Positions 14,275-23,243 are shown, counted from the first letter of the stretch. The stretch is DNA of 41,319 nt from Prevotella sp. (GCA_022773395.1 JALFBL010000075.1:1-41319), one strand, 5' to 3'. The notes: generated by a model not told the origin, from the letters alone. Program-made: numbers and translations.

Positions 14275-14305
14275 CAAAGGTAGTTTTTTTTGAGCATACC
14301 GCAAA
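14275..14305 (-). promoter_or_regulatory. purL promoter, Bacteroidota type
   Basis: On the minus strand TTTG (14302-14305), 19 bases, then TACCTTTG (14275-14282). This matches the known Bacteroidota consensus TTTG-N19-TAnnTTTG exactly, and the -7 box ends 29 bases before the purL ATG. Confidence 0.85.
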
Positions 14306-14381
14306 ATTATCGGGCGCATTTTATACGATGCGGCGATGAACCGTCCCTTTTCCCTTGGTCCGGGTTCTTGCCCATCCACGG

Positions 14382-14423
14382 AAATTGCCCGGACGATTCT
14401 TGCATGGTCGTCCGGGCAATTTT
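14382..14423 (-). terminator. Terminator of the susCDEF operon
   Basis: A perfect 15-bp stem (AAATTGCCCGGACGA at 14382-14396 with its complement at 14408-14423) around an 11-nt loop. It lies 130 bp beyond the susF stop and upstream of the purL promoter. The T-run on the minus strand is short, but stem strength and position fit a terminator. Confidence 0.8.
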
Positions 14424-14552
14424 CTCTTCCGGGGATTGGGACAGCACGTGTATTTAATTTAACGTCCTGCTTTTGGGGTGCAGTTCAAATAGACGCACCC
14501 TCTTAATATTTCTTTCGGTTCACTTCGTGGAAGTTTTGACCACGGGCATGGA

Positions 14553-15980
14553 TCACCTGTAGGCACCTGTGCCGGCAGCGAAGTTCAGATATGCCTTCTG
14601 CCCAGCCTTCACCAGAATGCGCGTCTGGTCGTCGCCCTTGCCACGGTAGTCGATCTTTCCGCCGGCATTGACGATGAACTCGGTTTTCCACCAGTCGGTA
14701 TCGGCGAGGCTGATGCACATGCGCACATCGGCATCTTTTACAAACGGGGGCGATACGAACTCACCGTCTTCCGTAGCTGGAACGGCAAAAAGGTGTGCAT
14801 CCGTAACCTCCCAATCACCGGCCGTATCACCCATCAGATAAACATTGGGCTTCAGGATGTTGACAATGCGCTGCATGCCATTCACCACGTGAAGGATATA
14901 CCAGCCGGCATTGCTCACCCGGATGTTGCCGTCAACATCGGTGACACCGGCACCTGCCACATCGTTGATGGTTGCGTCCGTGCCGAATTCGTTGCCCCAT
15001 CCTGCCTGAGGTGCAAACTTGAATTGTTCGCCTGCGTGCAGATAGATCACGGTCCAGAAGTGGTCGGGGGTGCCCCATACGGGAACAAGCGGTTTCCATG
15101 CATCGGCGGTGTCGCCCCATCCGTAGTGGTCGCCGGTGAGGAAGAGTTCCGGGTCGTTCATGGTTTCCACTTTCCATGTGAGTTCGAGCAGGTTGAAGAC
15201 GAGTTTGTAGTATTTCGTGCCCTCTACCTGAGCCACCTTCAGATTGCCGCCCGCGTTGTCGTTCGCAAGTTTTGATTCGGGAGCCTTGTTGTCGGCGGTA
15301 ATGCATTCCTGCCAGTTGTCCGTTCCCACTTTCGACTCGGGCGTGAGCTTGAACTCAATGCCTTCGCCCACCTGCGCCGCAGTCAGCGTGATGCTGAACA
15401 CCGGGTCGGAGTAGGGATCGGCACCGCTGTTGACCACGGGGAACGACTTGTCGGCATTGCTCCACTTGTTTGGCGAGCCGGTCAGATAATAGACATTCTC
15501 TATTTTCGGTGCCTTGGGGGTAAGCAGCACCTGGATGGTTCCGGCATCGATGAACATGGCCTGCCCGTCTTTCACGGCATCCACATATACATGGGCATTG
15601 AAAGTGCGGTTGACCGGACGGAGTCCGTAAGTGCTGCCAATAAGTTTCTGAAGTTCGCCAACAGGCGTCATGCCCGAAATGGAGGCATAGACGGTTGTCG
15701 TCGTTGCACCTTCCACATCTGCAGGCGTTAATTCCACACGTGCGTGGCCGAGTGTGAAACCTTCGGGCAGCGCTGCCGTGCTGAGCCGGAAAGTAGGCAC
15801 GCTGTCGGCTTCTGTATTCAGGTTCTGCGGATCGACGGCACTGGCACCTACACCCGGAATGGTGACAGCCTCTTCTTGAGGATTGCTTTGCGGTTCTGCC
15901 CAGTCGGTGAAATCCTCGTTACATGATGTCATCATCAGTCCGACAACACCCAGTAATGCATATAATGATAATTTCTTCAT
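14553..15980 (-). CDS. susF: SusF-like outer-membrane starch-binding lipoprotein
   Basis: Surface lipoprotein of 475 aa that probably holds starch chains near the SusCD importer. The N-terminus is a lipoprotein signal (MKKLSLYALLGVVGLMMTSC, lipid at Cys20) followed by acidic NEDFTD, which fits the surface export signal of Bacteroidota lipoproteins. An N-terminal SusE/SusF domain is followed by repeated carbohydrate-binding modules; the last ones share aromatic-rich motifs (WWKTEF, YRGKGDDQTRI) with the preceding SusE-like protein, indicating duplicated modules. Its length is close to SusF of Bacteroides (about 485 aa). It is the last gene of susCDEF, with a 72-bp gap after the SusE-like gene. 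Role is inferred from family and position. Confidence 0.87.
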   Translation of the reverse strand: MKKLSLYALLGVVGLMMTSCNEDFTDWAEPQSNPQEEAVTIPGVGASAVDPQNLNTEADSVPTFRLSTAALPEGFTLGHARVELTPADVEGATTTTVYASISGMTPVGELQKLIGSTYGLRPVNRTFNAHVYVDAVKDGQAMFIDAGTIQVLLTPKAPKIENVYYLTGSPNKWSNADKSFPVVNSGADPYSDPVFSITLTAAQVGEGIEFKLTPESKVGTDNWQECITADNKAPESKLANDNAGGNLKVAQVEGTKYYKLVFNLLELTWKVETMNDPELFLTGDHYGWGDTADAWKPLVPVWGTPDHFWTVIYLHAGEQFKFAPQAGWGNEFGTDATINDVAGAGVTDVDGNIRVSNAGWYILHVVNGMQRIVNILKPNVYLMGDTAGDWEVTDAHLFAVPATEDGEFVSPPFVKDADVRMCISLADTDWWKTEFIVNAGGKIDYRGKGDDQTRILVKAGQKAYLNFAAGTGAYR

Positions 15981-16010
15981 GATTGTAATTGGATTTTGAT
16001 GTTTTATACG

Positions 16011-16041
16011 TCCGTCCGACAGGACTGTCCCGCCGGACGGA
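16011..16041. repeat. Hairpin between susE and susF
   Basis: TCCGTCCG (16011-16018) and CGGACGGA (16034-16041) form an 8-bp GC-rich stem in the 72-bp susE/susF gap. There is no T-run, so mRNA stabilisation or partial attenuation is more likely than full termination. Confidence 0.55.
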
Positions 16042-16052
16042 TGAAAATCGAT

Positions 16053-17180
16053 TTATTCTATCTTACCGGTGTCTGTTGCAAAGTTCAAATACAGTTTCTG
16101 CCCCTTGCTGGCCACGATACGGTCTTGGTCGCCCCCGTTGCCACGGTATTTGATAACACCGTCGAACACCATGAACTCGGTTTTCCACCAGTCGTAAGAA
16201 TCAATCTTGACATACGCACGCACGCCACTGTCGGGTGCAGCATCCTCCAGGAATGCCGGCGACACGAACGGTTCTTCTGCCGTGGCAGGAACGGTGAACA
16301 TACTGCCCTCGGCACGGTCGTTCCAGTTGCCTCCCATGACCGACCCTTTCAGATAAACCTCCGGCTTGAGCACTTTCGCATCGTAAACCACGTTGCGCCC
16401 TTTCACGGAAGTTGTCACCACAAAAAGATACCATCCGGGATTGGCTGCAATGATGTTGCCACCGCTGCCTTGGATGCCGGCACCTGCCGCATCGTCGATG
16501 CTGTTCAGTTTGCCGAAACCCACCTCTGTTCCGTTCCATGCCTGGGTGGCGTTGAACTTGAAACCTGCACCGTCGATGTAAATCAAATGCCAGAAGATGT
16601 GGGTTGCCCCGTTGACCGGTGCCAAGGCCACGCTCCGGTCCCAATTCCAATCGCAGAAACTGCCCACGGCATAGAGGTTCTCAGGAGTTTTCACTGGAGG
16701 AAGTGCAAACGAGGTTCTCACGTTTTTCAGCAGAACGACATTGGAAAACACCTCGCCAATGCTATCGCCCAAACTGGCCCTCAGGCGCACATAAAGGGGT
16801 GTGGTGACGGGAAACTCTACTTCCGTGCGTCCCGCATCCACCAATTTCTGTGTCAGGGCAACCGCCATCTCCATAGCGTCAACATGCATCCTGGCCGTTG
16901 TGTATTTGGTGTCCAGTTCAACCGCATCCTCCATGTTTTCGTTCAGTGAAATCTGTACGGCATAACTTGTGGCAGCCGGAAAACCGTAGTCGGGTTGGGT
17001 ACAGGTCAGTTCAATGGTCTTTGAATGGCTCAGGTCGTATGTGGAATTGGCCAATGCCGGCGTGTTGAGGACAAACGATGACGGAGTGGCCAGCGTAGGA
17101 TTTGAGTCCATGTCTTTCTCGCAGGATGTGGTGAGCATCAAACCTGCCAAAAACGGTATCAATATAAATATTTTTTTCAT
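16053..17180 (-). CDS. susE: SusE-like outer-membrane starch-binding lipoprotein
   Basis: Surface lipoprotein of 375 aa, close to Bacteroides SusE (about 387 aa). It starts with MKKIFILIPFLAGLMLTTSC (lipid at Cys20) and then acidic EKDMDS, the pattern for export to the outer face. Residues about 30-155 form the SusE-type N-terminal immunoglobulin-like domain. The rest contains two binding-module repeats with aromatic motifs (GSFCDWNWDRS, WWKTEFMV, YRGNGGDQDRI). The C-terminal repeat is clearly homologous to that of the next gene (SusF-like). It lies 33 bp after susD. Binding of malto-oligosaccharide rather than another glycan is inferred from the neighbouring amylases. Confidence 0.88.
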   Translation of the reverse strand: MKKIFILIPFLAGLMLTTSCEKDMDSNPTLATPSSFVLNTPALANSTYDLSHSKTIELTCTQPDYGFPAATSYAVQISLNENMEDAVELDTKYTTARMHVDAMEMAVALTQKLVDAGRTEVEFPVTTPLYVRLRASLGDSIGEVFSNVVLLKNVRTSFALPPVKTPENLYAVGSFCDWNWDRSVALAPVNGATHIFWHLIYIDGAGFKFNATQAWNGTEVGFGKLNSIDDAAGAGIQGSGGNIIAANPGWYLFVVTTSVKGRNVVYDAKVLKPEVYLKGSVMGGNWNDRAEGSMFTVPATAEEPFVSPAFLEDAAPDSGVRAYVKIDSYDWWKTEFMVFDGVIKYRGNGGDQDRIVASKGQKLYLNFATDTGKIE

Positions 17181-17213
17181 GATCGTCTTTTTTATTTGTT
17201 CTTACCAAAGCGT

Positions 17214-18785
17214 TTATTTACCATACCCGTCGTTCTGTTTCAAGTTGCTGTTGGCCACAAGATCCTTCGTCGGGATTCCATACACGTTGCGGAATGCCGC
17301 AAAGTTGCTTCCTTCGCGCTGGCCACCTTTCCACTCCCAAATATAGTCTGAGTTGCCGCCGAACTTGCCAAAACGCACCAGATCCATGCGGCGACGGCCC
17401 TCGTAGTAGAACTCGCGCGACCATTCATCGCAAATGTCGTTCAGCGCATAAGAAGGCTGCGTGTTGGCATGTGCACGATTTTTCAGGGCATCGATGTATT
17501 TCTTAGCCTCGGCACTGTTGCCCATACGTGCCTGTGCCTCTGCATAGGTGAGGTAGGCCTCGCCCAAGCGCATGAAGGGAACGTCCATATCCACAAACTT
17601 CACATCGTGGGGAGTGGCGCCGTTGGAATAGGTATTGGTGAACTTGGCGCAGGAATAGCCGTCGGTGAAAGTGGAAACCTCCTTGACGGAAAGGCTGCGG
17701 TCGATACCGTAGAACAAAGCGCGGTCGTCGCGAGCGGCTGCCACCATGGCCTCAACACCTACTGCCGGTGCATCGCTTGTGGGGAAGAACTTGTCCATCA
17801 TGTTCTTGCGCGCACGGTTGCCTGCCCAGTTCTCGCTGGTGCCGTGCTTGCCCATGTCGTCCTTATAGGTAGAGGCACAGAGAAACAACGCACCGCCATA
17901 GTTCTGCGTAAGGATGCCATCCTGAAGAATGGGAAGAATGACCTCGTTTTGGGCGCCATTGGAATTGTTGTCGCCCATGAACAGGTATTGGTAGTTCTGA
18001 CTGAGCGAATAGCCCGAGTCGATGACTTTCTTTGCATAAGAAGCGGCATCGGCCCATCTTTCAGAGCCTGTATATACTTTGGCATTCAGGTACATGCGCG
18101 AAAGCAGCAACCATGCGGCTGCCTGGTCGGCCCGTCCGTATGTATTTTGGCGTGGTGCTTTCATGTCGGCAACACATTCGGTAAGTTCCTTTTCGATGAA
18201 TTGGAAGATTTCCGCACGCGAAGCCTGCGGGGCATTCTCGGAAGAAACCTGTGTGAGGAAAGGAACGTTTCCATAGAAATCCATGGCGTAGAAATAGTAG
18301 AGCGCGCGCATGAAACGGGCCTCTGCACGTTGGTATTTGGAATCTTCAGAGCCATCGTTCCGGGTCTGTTCAAGGAAAGAGTTGCACAAAGTGATGCCGA
18401 AGTACAGGCGATAATAGAGTGCCGTAATCAGTCCGTGGGAAGCATCCCATGTGGCACTGTTGAGTTCGGGAATACCCGCGTCGCTCCATGTGCAGATAGA
18501 CTCATCGGTAGGCAATTCGTTCAGGTTCCATACCTGACGGAAGAAATCGGAGAAGCCCTCGTCGATGTCGGCAATATCTCCGCTTCCCGCAGGGCCTTGT
18601 TGTCCGGTCAGTGCCATGTTGGCATAAATCTTGCGGAAATTGCCGTCACGGTCGTATGTCATGATGGTGCTCTTGTCGATGGTGGGATCTACATCGAGGT
18701 CGCCAATGCACGAGCTGGTGGTGAACACCATGGCACATGCAGCAAGAGACATGAGATTCTTTATGTTGAAATATTTTAGTTTCAT
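17214..18785 (-). CDS. susD: SusD-like starch-binding outer-membrane lipoprotein
   Basis: SusD/RagB-family lipoprotein of 523 aa that covers the SusC channel and captures malto-oligosaccharides. The signal peptide ends at TSSC (Cys26), followed by IGDLDVDP. The protein shows the family's helical TPR-like N-terminal half (YRLYFGITLCNSFLEQT, ARFMRALYYFYAMDFYGNVPFLT) and the characteristic C-terminal EFYYEGRRRMDLVRFGKF motif. It lies 21 bp after susC, so both are co-transcribed. Family and partnership with SusC are certain; the starch ligand is inferred from the surrounding GH13, GH97 and MalQ genes. Confidence 0.95.
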   Translation of the reverse strand: MKLKYFNIKNLMSLAACAMVFTTSSCIGDLDVDPTIDKSTIMTYDRDGNFRKIYANMALTGQQGPAGSGDIADIDEGFSDFFRQVWNLNELPTDESICTWSDAGIPELNSATWDASHGLITALYYRLYFGITLCNSFLEQTRNDGSEDSKYQRAEARFMRALYYFYAMDFYGNVPFLTQVSSENAPQASRAEIFQFIEKELTECVADMKAPRQNTYGRADQAAAWLLLSRMYLNAKVYTGSERWADAASYAKKVIDSGYSLSQNYQYLFMGDNNSNGAQNEVILPILQDGILTQNYGGALFLCASTYKDDMGKHGTSENWAGNRARKNMMDKFFPTSDAPAVGVEAMVAAARDDRALFYGIDRSLSVKEVSTFTDGYSCAKFTNTYSNGATPHDVKFVDMDVPFMRLGEAYLTYAEAQARMGNSAEAKKYIDALKNRAHANTQPSYALNDICDEWSREFYYEGRRRMDLVRFGKFGGNSDYIWEWKGGQREGSNFAAFRNVYGIPTKDLVANSNLKQNDGYGK

Positions 18786-18806
18786 AATTGAAATGTATTA
18801 TGTGTT

Positions 18807-21800
18807 TTAGAAATTAAGATTCAAACCAACCATTGTCACGAACGGACGGGGATAGATGTTGTTGTCGATGCCCATGACTTGCCTGCCATTGTCATCTTTT
18901 GACACTTCAGGATCGAGTCCTTTGTACTTGGTGATGGTGAACACATTCTGCACCGTTCCATAAACACGGCCGCTGATAGGTGTGCCGAACAGTTTGCCGA
19001 AAGAATAGCCCAGAGTGATGTTGTCCATTTTCAGGAACGATGCGTTCTGCACGAAATAGTCGGACATATAGTAGTTGCCGATGCCCTGGAAGCCGAGGTC
19101 GAGATGACGCTTCACGAAATTGGAGAAGAAGCCCGACTGCGCATAGATGGCACTCTTGTTCAGGTTAGAGTTGTTGGATTCCACATTGTTGAACACGTAA
19201 TTGTTCAGACTGGCACGGAGACTGAAACTGAAGTCCCAGTTCTTATAGATCATTTTGGAAGCAAGTCCCATCAGCACGTCTGCAGCCGGCTTCTTGTAGA
19301 AGTAGCGGTCGCCGTCGCTGATGACACCATCGCCGTTGCGGTCAACAAACAGGTTCTCAATGGGTTTCCCATTCTCGTCGTAAACCTGCTGGTAAACCAG
19401 GAACGAATAAGCGGGATGACCCACGGCCTGGCCCATGATGGTGTTGCCCGTACCACCGGAAATGCCGCCTGTCGGCAAATAATAACCCGGACGGTCGCCA
19501 GTTGTCATGGAGGTAATCTTGTTGTGGTTGTACGTGAGGTTGTATTGCAAGTCCCATACAAAATCTTGGGTCTGGACAATCTTTCCGCCCAACGACATTT
19601 CAAAACCGGTGTTTTCGAGCGATCCGACATTGGTCATCACCGAGTTCTTGAAGTTGGAGCCGGCAGAAACCGTCACGTCCTGCAGCAAGTCTTTGGTCTT
19701 GCGGTAGTACCAGTCGAAAGCAGCGGTGAACCGTCCGTTCAAGGCGCCGAAGTCAATACCGGCATTCCATGTGGTGGTCTTTTCCCACGTCAGCTTGTTG
19801 TTGTAGGCGTTGGGGCGATAGGTAATACCCTTGTCGTTGTCACCGAAGATGGGATAGAAAGCGTGTTCGCGGTTCACTACATAAGAAAGGAAGTAGGAAT
19901 AATCGCCAATGCCTTCCTGCTGGCCGGTGATACCGTAACCGAGACGAAGTTTCAAGTCAGACAGCCAGTCCACGTTCTTCAGGAAGTTTTCCTGATTGAT
20001 TCTCCAAGCCAGTGCCACCGAGGGGAAATAGCCCCATCGGTTGTCCTTGTTGAACTTGGAAGAGCCGTCGGCACGGAATGTGGCGGTGAGCAGATAGCGG
20101 TCGAGCAAGGTGTAGTTCATACGGCCGAAGAAAGACACCAAGAAACTTTCACTTGCCCACTCGTTGCTGGTTTCGTTGTAGCGCAGCCCGGCCTTGGAGG
20201 GATCGTTGTTGGTAGAACGGTAGGTACCGAACCCAACTTTTGTTCCTTTTCTATGGAAGTGCTGCCATTCGTAGCCACCCATAATGTCGAAGTTGTGCGC
20301 TCCCGTTTCCTTTGCATATTGCAGATAAGAGTTGAACAACAGGTTGTATTTGTCAATCACATCCTTGCCCCACCATCCAAAGTAGTTGTTGCCGGCCGAA
20401 CGTGGGTCAATGTCGTTGGTCTGCGAGCCTGTCGACAAGTCCATGCCCCCATTTACGTGGAAGCGAAGTTCCGGCATGAAGTGGAATTTATAGTCAATCT
20501 CCAAGTTTCCAATCAGCGACTTGGAAATGGCGCGGTTGTTCTGATACTCCAGCGTGGCAACAGGGTTGGCCTGTGCCAAAGAGTTGTAAGCCAGAGGCCA
20601 TGTGCTGTCGCCATACTCGTTCTTGCCGGTCCACTGATAGAAACCGCCGAACGATGTGAGATAGTCGTTATAGTTGGCTGCCGAAGCGTCAACCCTTACA
20701 GGCTGCGTAGGATCGTAGGTCATGGCTGCACCCACTACGCCCCCGTCGGCAAAGCGGTTCTTGGCCCACATTCCCTTCAGGTTCGCATTCAGGTTCAAAT
20801 GATTGTCCATCAGCGAGGGCGAGAAGTTCAAACTACCCGTGAAACGCTGGAAATTGGATGTCTTGATGACACCGTCCTGCAACGTACCTCCCGCCGACAC
20901 ACGGAAAGGCTGTCCTTTCATGTTGCCGGCAACGGTAATGTTGTGGTCGGTACTGAAGGCATCGCGGTATATCTGTTTCTGCCAGTCGGTATTTGCCATT
21001 CCCAGTTTGCCGTATTGCTCGCTGTCCTTTCCATATACCTTTTCTATAAAAGCGCGGTATTCATCACCGCTCATCACGTCGAGTGTCTTGTTGACAAAAC
21101 TTACAGCAGCGTTGCCGCTGTAAGACACTTTCAGTTTGCCGCTTTTGGAACCTTTCTTGGTGGTGATGATGATGACACCGTTGGAAGCGCGGCTACCGTA
21201 GATGGCTGTGGCCGAAGCGTCTTTCAGTACCGTGAAACTTTCAATATCGTTCGGGTTCACCATAGACAAAGGGTTGGACAGTCCTTGAATGCCATTGTTG
21301 TCCATGGCCAAACCATCAATGACGATCAGAGGGTCGTTAGAAGCACTCAGCGATGCACCGCCGCGAATGCGGATAGTGGCTCCTGCGCCAGGAGCACCGC
21401 CCGTTGACGTTACGTTCACGCCGGCAATCTTTCCGGTCATCATGTCTTGCGCATTGGTCTGCAAGCCGTGGTTCATCTCGTCGGGCTTTATGGCAGTCAC
21501 CGATCCCGTTACGTCTGTTTTCTTGGCACGGCCATAGCCGATGACAACCACGTTTTCCAGAAGTTGCGCATCATCTTTCATCACGATGCTCAGCGTGGGA
21601 GCAGCGTCAACGACAACATCCTGATAGCCAATGAACGACACGGAAATCTTGTCGCCCTTGTTGGCTTTGATGGTGAAGTTACCGTCAAAGTCAGTAACGG
21701 TGCCTCCCTGTTGTCCAACCACTCGGACTGTAGCGCCAATCACTGCTTCGCCGGTAGCATCCTTAACATTGCCGTTGACAGTGATTTGCTGTGCAAAGGC

Positions 21801-21875
21801 GGTAGCAGAAAGGATCAGCCCGCATACAAGGGCGAGCATCCTCAGAGGCATTGCGAATTTTACCTGCTTCATCAT
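18807..21875 (-). CDS. susC: SusC-like TonB-dependent outer-membrane transporter
   Basis: TonB-dependent beta-barrel importer of 1022 aa for malto-oligosaccharides. After a signal peptide (cleavage near AFAQ) there is a carboxypeptidase-regulatory-like domain (about 30-110), the SusC signature region ENVVVIGYGRAKKTDVTGSV, a plug domain (QDMMTGKIAGV, IRIRGGASL, LKDASATAIYGSRASNGVIIITTKKG) and a barrel ending in the terminal aromatic FVTMVGLNLNF. Two ATGs are adjacent; the upstream one is used here. It leads the minus-strand operon susC-D-E-F and is divergent from the LacI gene. A possible -7 box TAATTTTG (21965-21972, minus) lacks a matching -33 box, so its promoter is uncertain. Confidence 0.96.
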   Translation of the reverse strand: MMKQVKFAMPLRMLALVCGLILSATAFAQQITVNGNVKDATGEAVIGATVRVVGQQGGTVTDFDGNFTIKANKGDKISVSFIGYQDVVVDAAPTLSIVMKDDAQLLENVVVIGYGRAKKTDVTGSVTAIKPDEMNHGLQTNAQDMMTGKIAGVNVTSTGGAPGAGATIRIRGGASLSASNDPLIVIDGLAMDNNGIQGLSNPLSMVNPNDIESFTVLKDASATAIYGSRASNGVIIITTKKGSKSGKLKVSYSGNAAVSFVNKTLDVMSGDEYRAFIEKVYGKDSEQYGKLGMANTDWQKQIYRDAFSTDHNITVAGNMKGQPFRVSAGGTLQDGVIKTSNFQRFTGSLNFSPSLMDNHLNLNANLKGMWAKNRFADGGVVGAAMTYDPTQPVRVDASAANYNDYLTSFGGFYQWTGKNEYGDSTWPLAYNSLAQANPVATLEYQNNRAISKSLIGNLEIDYKFHFMPELRFHVNGGMDLSTGSQTNDIDPRSAGNNYFGWWGKDVIDKYNLLFNSYLQYAKETGAHNFDIMGGYEWQHFHRKGTKVGFGTYRSTNNDPSKAGLRYNETSNEWASESFLVSFFGRMNYTLLDRYLLTATFRADGSSKFNKDNRWGYFPSVALAWRINQENFLKNVDWLSDLKLRLGYGITGQQEGIGDYSYFLSYVVNREHAFYPIFGDNDKGITYRPNAYNNKLTWEKTTTWNAGIDFGALNGRFTAAFDWYYRKTKDLLQDVTVSAGSNFKNSVMTNVGSLENTGFEMSLGGKIVQTQDFVWDLQYNLTYNHNKITSMTTGDRPGYYLPTGGISGGTGNTIMGQAVGHPAYSFLVYQQVYDENGKPIENLFVDRNGDGVISDGDRYFYKKPAADVLMGLASKMIYKNWDFSFSLRASLNNYVFNNVESNNSNLNKSAIYAQSGFFSNFVKRHLDLGFQGIGNYYMSDYFVQNASFLKMDNITLGYSFGKLFGTPISGRVYGTVQNVFTITKYKGLDPEVSKDDNGRQVMGIDNNIYPRPFVTMVGLNLNF

Positions 21876-22025
21876 TTAATTGTTTAAAGTTAGTTGTTAT
21901 AATTGTTTGTAAATGTAGGCTGATAGTTTAACCATCTTAATGGTGGTTCCATTAGTTTCTGATGCAAAATTAGCCTTAGTTATCCAAAGGTGTATTAAAA
22001 AACGCATAAATTGCAGAATAACAGA

Positions 22026-22041
22026 ATGCAAACGTTTGCAT
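22026..22041. promoter_or_regulatory. LacI-family operator
   Basis: ATGCAAACGTTTGCAT is a perfect 16-bp palindrome with the central CG and flanking pattern typical of LacI/PurR-family operators. It lies between divergent susC and the lacI-type gene. Its TTTG (22035-22038) also serves as the -33 box of the best lacI promoter, so bound regulator should block that promoter. Binding is inferred. Confidence 0.8.
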
Positions 22042-22066
22042 GAAAGAAATACATTTATTAAATTTG
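22035..22066 (+). promoter_or_regulatory. Candidate lacI promoter overlapping the operator
   Basis: TTTG (22035-22038), 20 bases, then TAAATTTG (22059-22066) fits the Bacteroidota consensus. The -33 box lies inside the palindromic operator, which predicts autoregulation. Confidence 0.6.
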
Positions 22067-22092
22067 CAGGAGCAAAACATTCGGATTCTTTA

Positions 22093-22186
22093 CACTACCT
22101 TTGCATAAGATAGAACTGCGCTTGGCAAACCGAAAGTGAACTTTCTTTGCGCTCGCTGGCACTACCTTTGCATAAGACAGAGCTGC
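22093..22186 (+). repeat. Duplicated 27-nt unit carrying a promoter -7 box
   Basis: 22093-22119 and 22160-22186 are 25/27 identical. Each contains TACCTTTG (22096-22103 and 22163-22170), a perfect Bacteroidota -7 box, but neither has a TTTG at the expected 19-21 bases upstream. They could be extra lacI start sites or copies of a dispersed genomic repeat. Confidence 0.6.
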
Positions 22187-22220
22187 ATCTTGCGCTGCAT
22201 CAAAACAAATTCCGTGACCT

Positions 22221-23243
22221 ATGAGTGACAACAACATAACGATGAAGGATATTGCACGCGAACTGGGCGTTTCCGTTGCAACGGTTTCGCGCGCACTGAA
22301 AAACAATCCGAAAATCAGCGAAATGCAGCGAGAGAAAATCCAGACCTTCGCACGCGAACATCATTTCTCTCCCAATGTATTGGCCGAATCCTTGCGCAAG
22401 ACCCGCACAGCCCCTCTCAAAATAATAGGGGTTATCATTCCGCAAATCACACACTATTATTTTTCCTCCATCCTTTCCGGCATCGAAGAGCAGGCCACCG
22501 TGCGAGGCTATCGTATCATGGTTGCCCAAAGCGATGAGAAGTATGAAAAGGAAAGGCGCATTTGCGATTCGTTCATCGAACACAGATTGTGCGGCGTCAT
22601 CGTGTCGCAAGCAAAAGACACGGTGAAATACGACCATTTCCACAAACTGATGGAAAGCAACATGCCGCTTGTTTTCTACGACCGCATTTGCACGGGAATC
22701 AATACCAACCGCGTGGTGGTGGACGATTACATGGGGGCACTCACTGCCGTTACCCATCTGATAGAAACGGGATGCAAGCGCATTGCATTTTATGGGTCGC
22801 CCATGCAACTCGAAATATCAAAGAACCGCTACAACGGCTATCGCGATGCCATTCTCAAGCATGGGCTGACGTTGGACGACAGTCTGTACATGCTCTGCGA
22901 CAACCGGAGCGATGCAGAAGCCATCACCCCAGAGGTTCTTTCGCGCAGCGACCGTCCCGACGCTTTCTTTGCCGTGAACGACGACACGGCCATCGGCATC
23001 CTCTACACTGCCAAGCGCATGGGGCTTCGGGTACCCGAAGACGTTTCCATCTGCGGTTTCACCAACGGTGAACGAGCCATTGCCTGCGACCCGATGCTCA
23101 CCACCGTAGAGCAGCGAGGCCACATGGTAGGTGAAGAAGCCGTCGATATTCTCGTTAACCATGTGGAAGGCCTCATCCCCATGGACAAGGTGGAGAAAAA
23201 AGTGGTGAGAACAAGGTTGGTGGTGAGAGGAACGACAAGATAA
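22221..23243 (+). CDS. LacI-family transcriptional regulator of the starch locus
   Basis: DNA-binding regulator of 340 aa. The N-terminus holds the LacI helix-turn-helix (MKDIARELGVSVATVSRALKNN with the hinge region to about residue 60), and the rest is a periplasmic-binding-protein-like sensor domain (VIIPQITHYYFSSILSGIE, FAVNDDTAIGIL). It is divergent from susC and followed by a sugar transporter, so it most likely senses a maltose-type sugar and controls the susCDEF operon, itself and perhaps the enzyme cluster. Bacteroides thetaiotaomicron uses the unrelated SusR for its starch genes; LacI control is known from other Bacteroidota alpha-glucan loci. Repressor or activator mode is not evident. 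Confidence 0.92.
   Translation: MSDNNITMKDIARELGVSVATVSRALKNNPKISEMQREKIQTFAREHHFSPNVLAESLRKTRTAPLKIIGVIIPQITHYYFSSILSGIEEQATVRGYRIMVAQSDEKYEKERRICDSFIEHRLCGVIVSQAKDTVKYDHFHKLMESNMPLVFYDRICTGINTNRVVVDDYMGALTAVTHLIETGCKRIAFYGSPMQLEISKNRYNGYRDAILKHGLTLDDSLYMLCDNRSDAEAITPEVLSRSDRPDAFFAVNDDTAIGILYTAKRMGLRVPEDVSICGFTNGERAIACDPMLTTVEQRGHMVGEEAVDILVNHVEGLIPMDKVEKKVVRTRLVVRGTTR

Larger units (their letters stand above)
14246..14552. other. 307-bp gap between susF and purL
   Basis: Holds the purL promoter (14275-14305) and the strong susCDEF terminator (14382-14423). A weaker 6-bp hairpin (GGGTGC 14476-14481 with GCACCC 14495-14500) lies just after the susF stop. No gene and no known purine riboswitch could be recognised. 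Confidence 0.7.
21876..22220. other. 345-bp divergent regulatory region between susC and lacI
   Basis: Contains a LacI-type operator, up to three plus-strand promoter -7 boxes, a 27-nt promoter duplication and a small palindrome at 22132-22145 (GAAAGT-GA-ACTTTC). In the susC leader there is a 7-bp hairpin (21930-21936 with 21942-21948). No small gene is evident. This is the likely control centre of the starch locus. Confidence 0.75.

Noticed and set aside
14246..14380. Possible purine riboswitch before purL
   Set aside because: The leader is only about 25-30 bases after the predicted -7 box, too short for a purine-type aptamer, and no conserved core was seen.
19104..21407. Long open frame (767 codons) antisense to susC
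   Set aside because: Fully covered by the susC gene on the other strand; no domain, no start context and no promoter.
22093..22186. Possible CRISPR array upstream of lacI
   Set aside because: Only two 27-nt copies that carry promoter boxes, with no cas genes and no further repeats.
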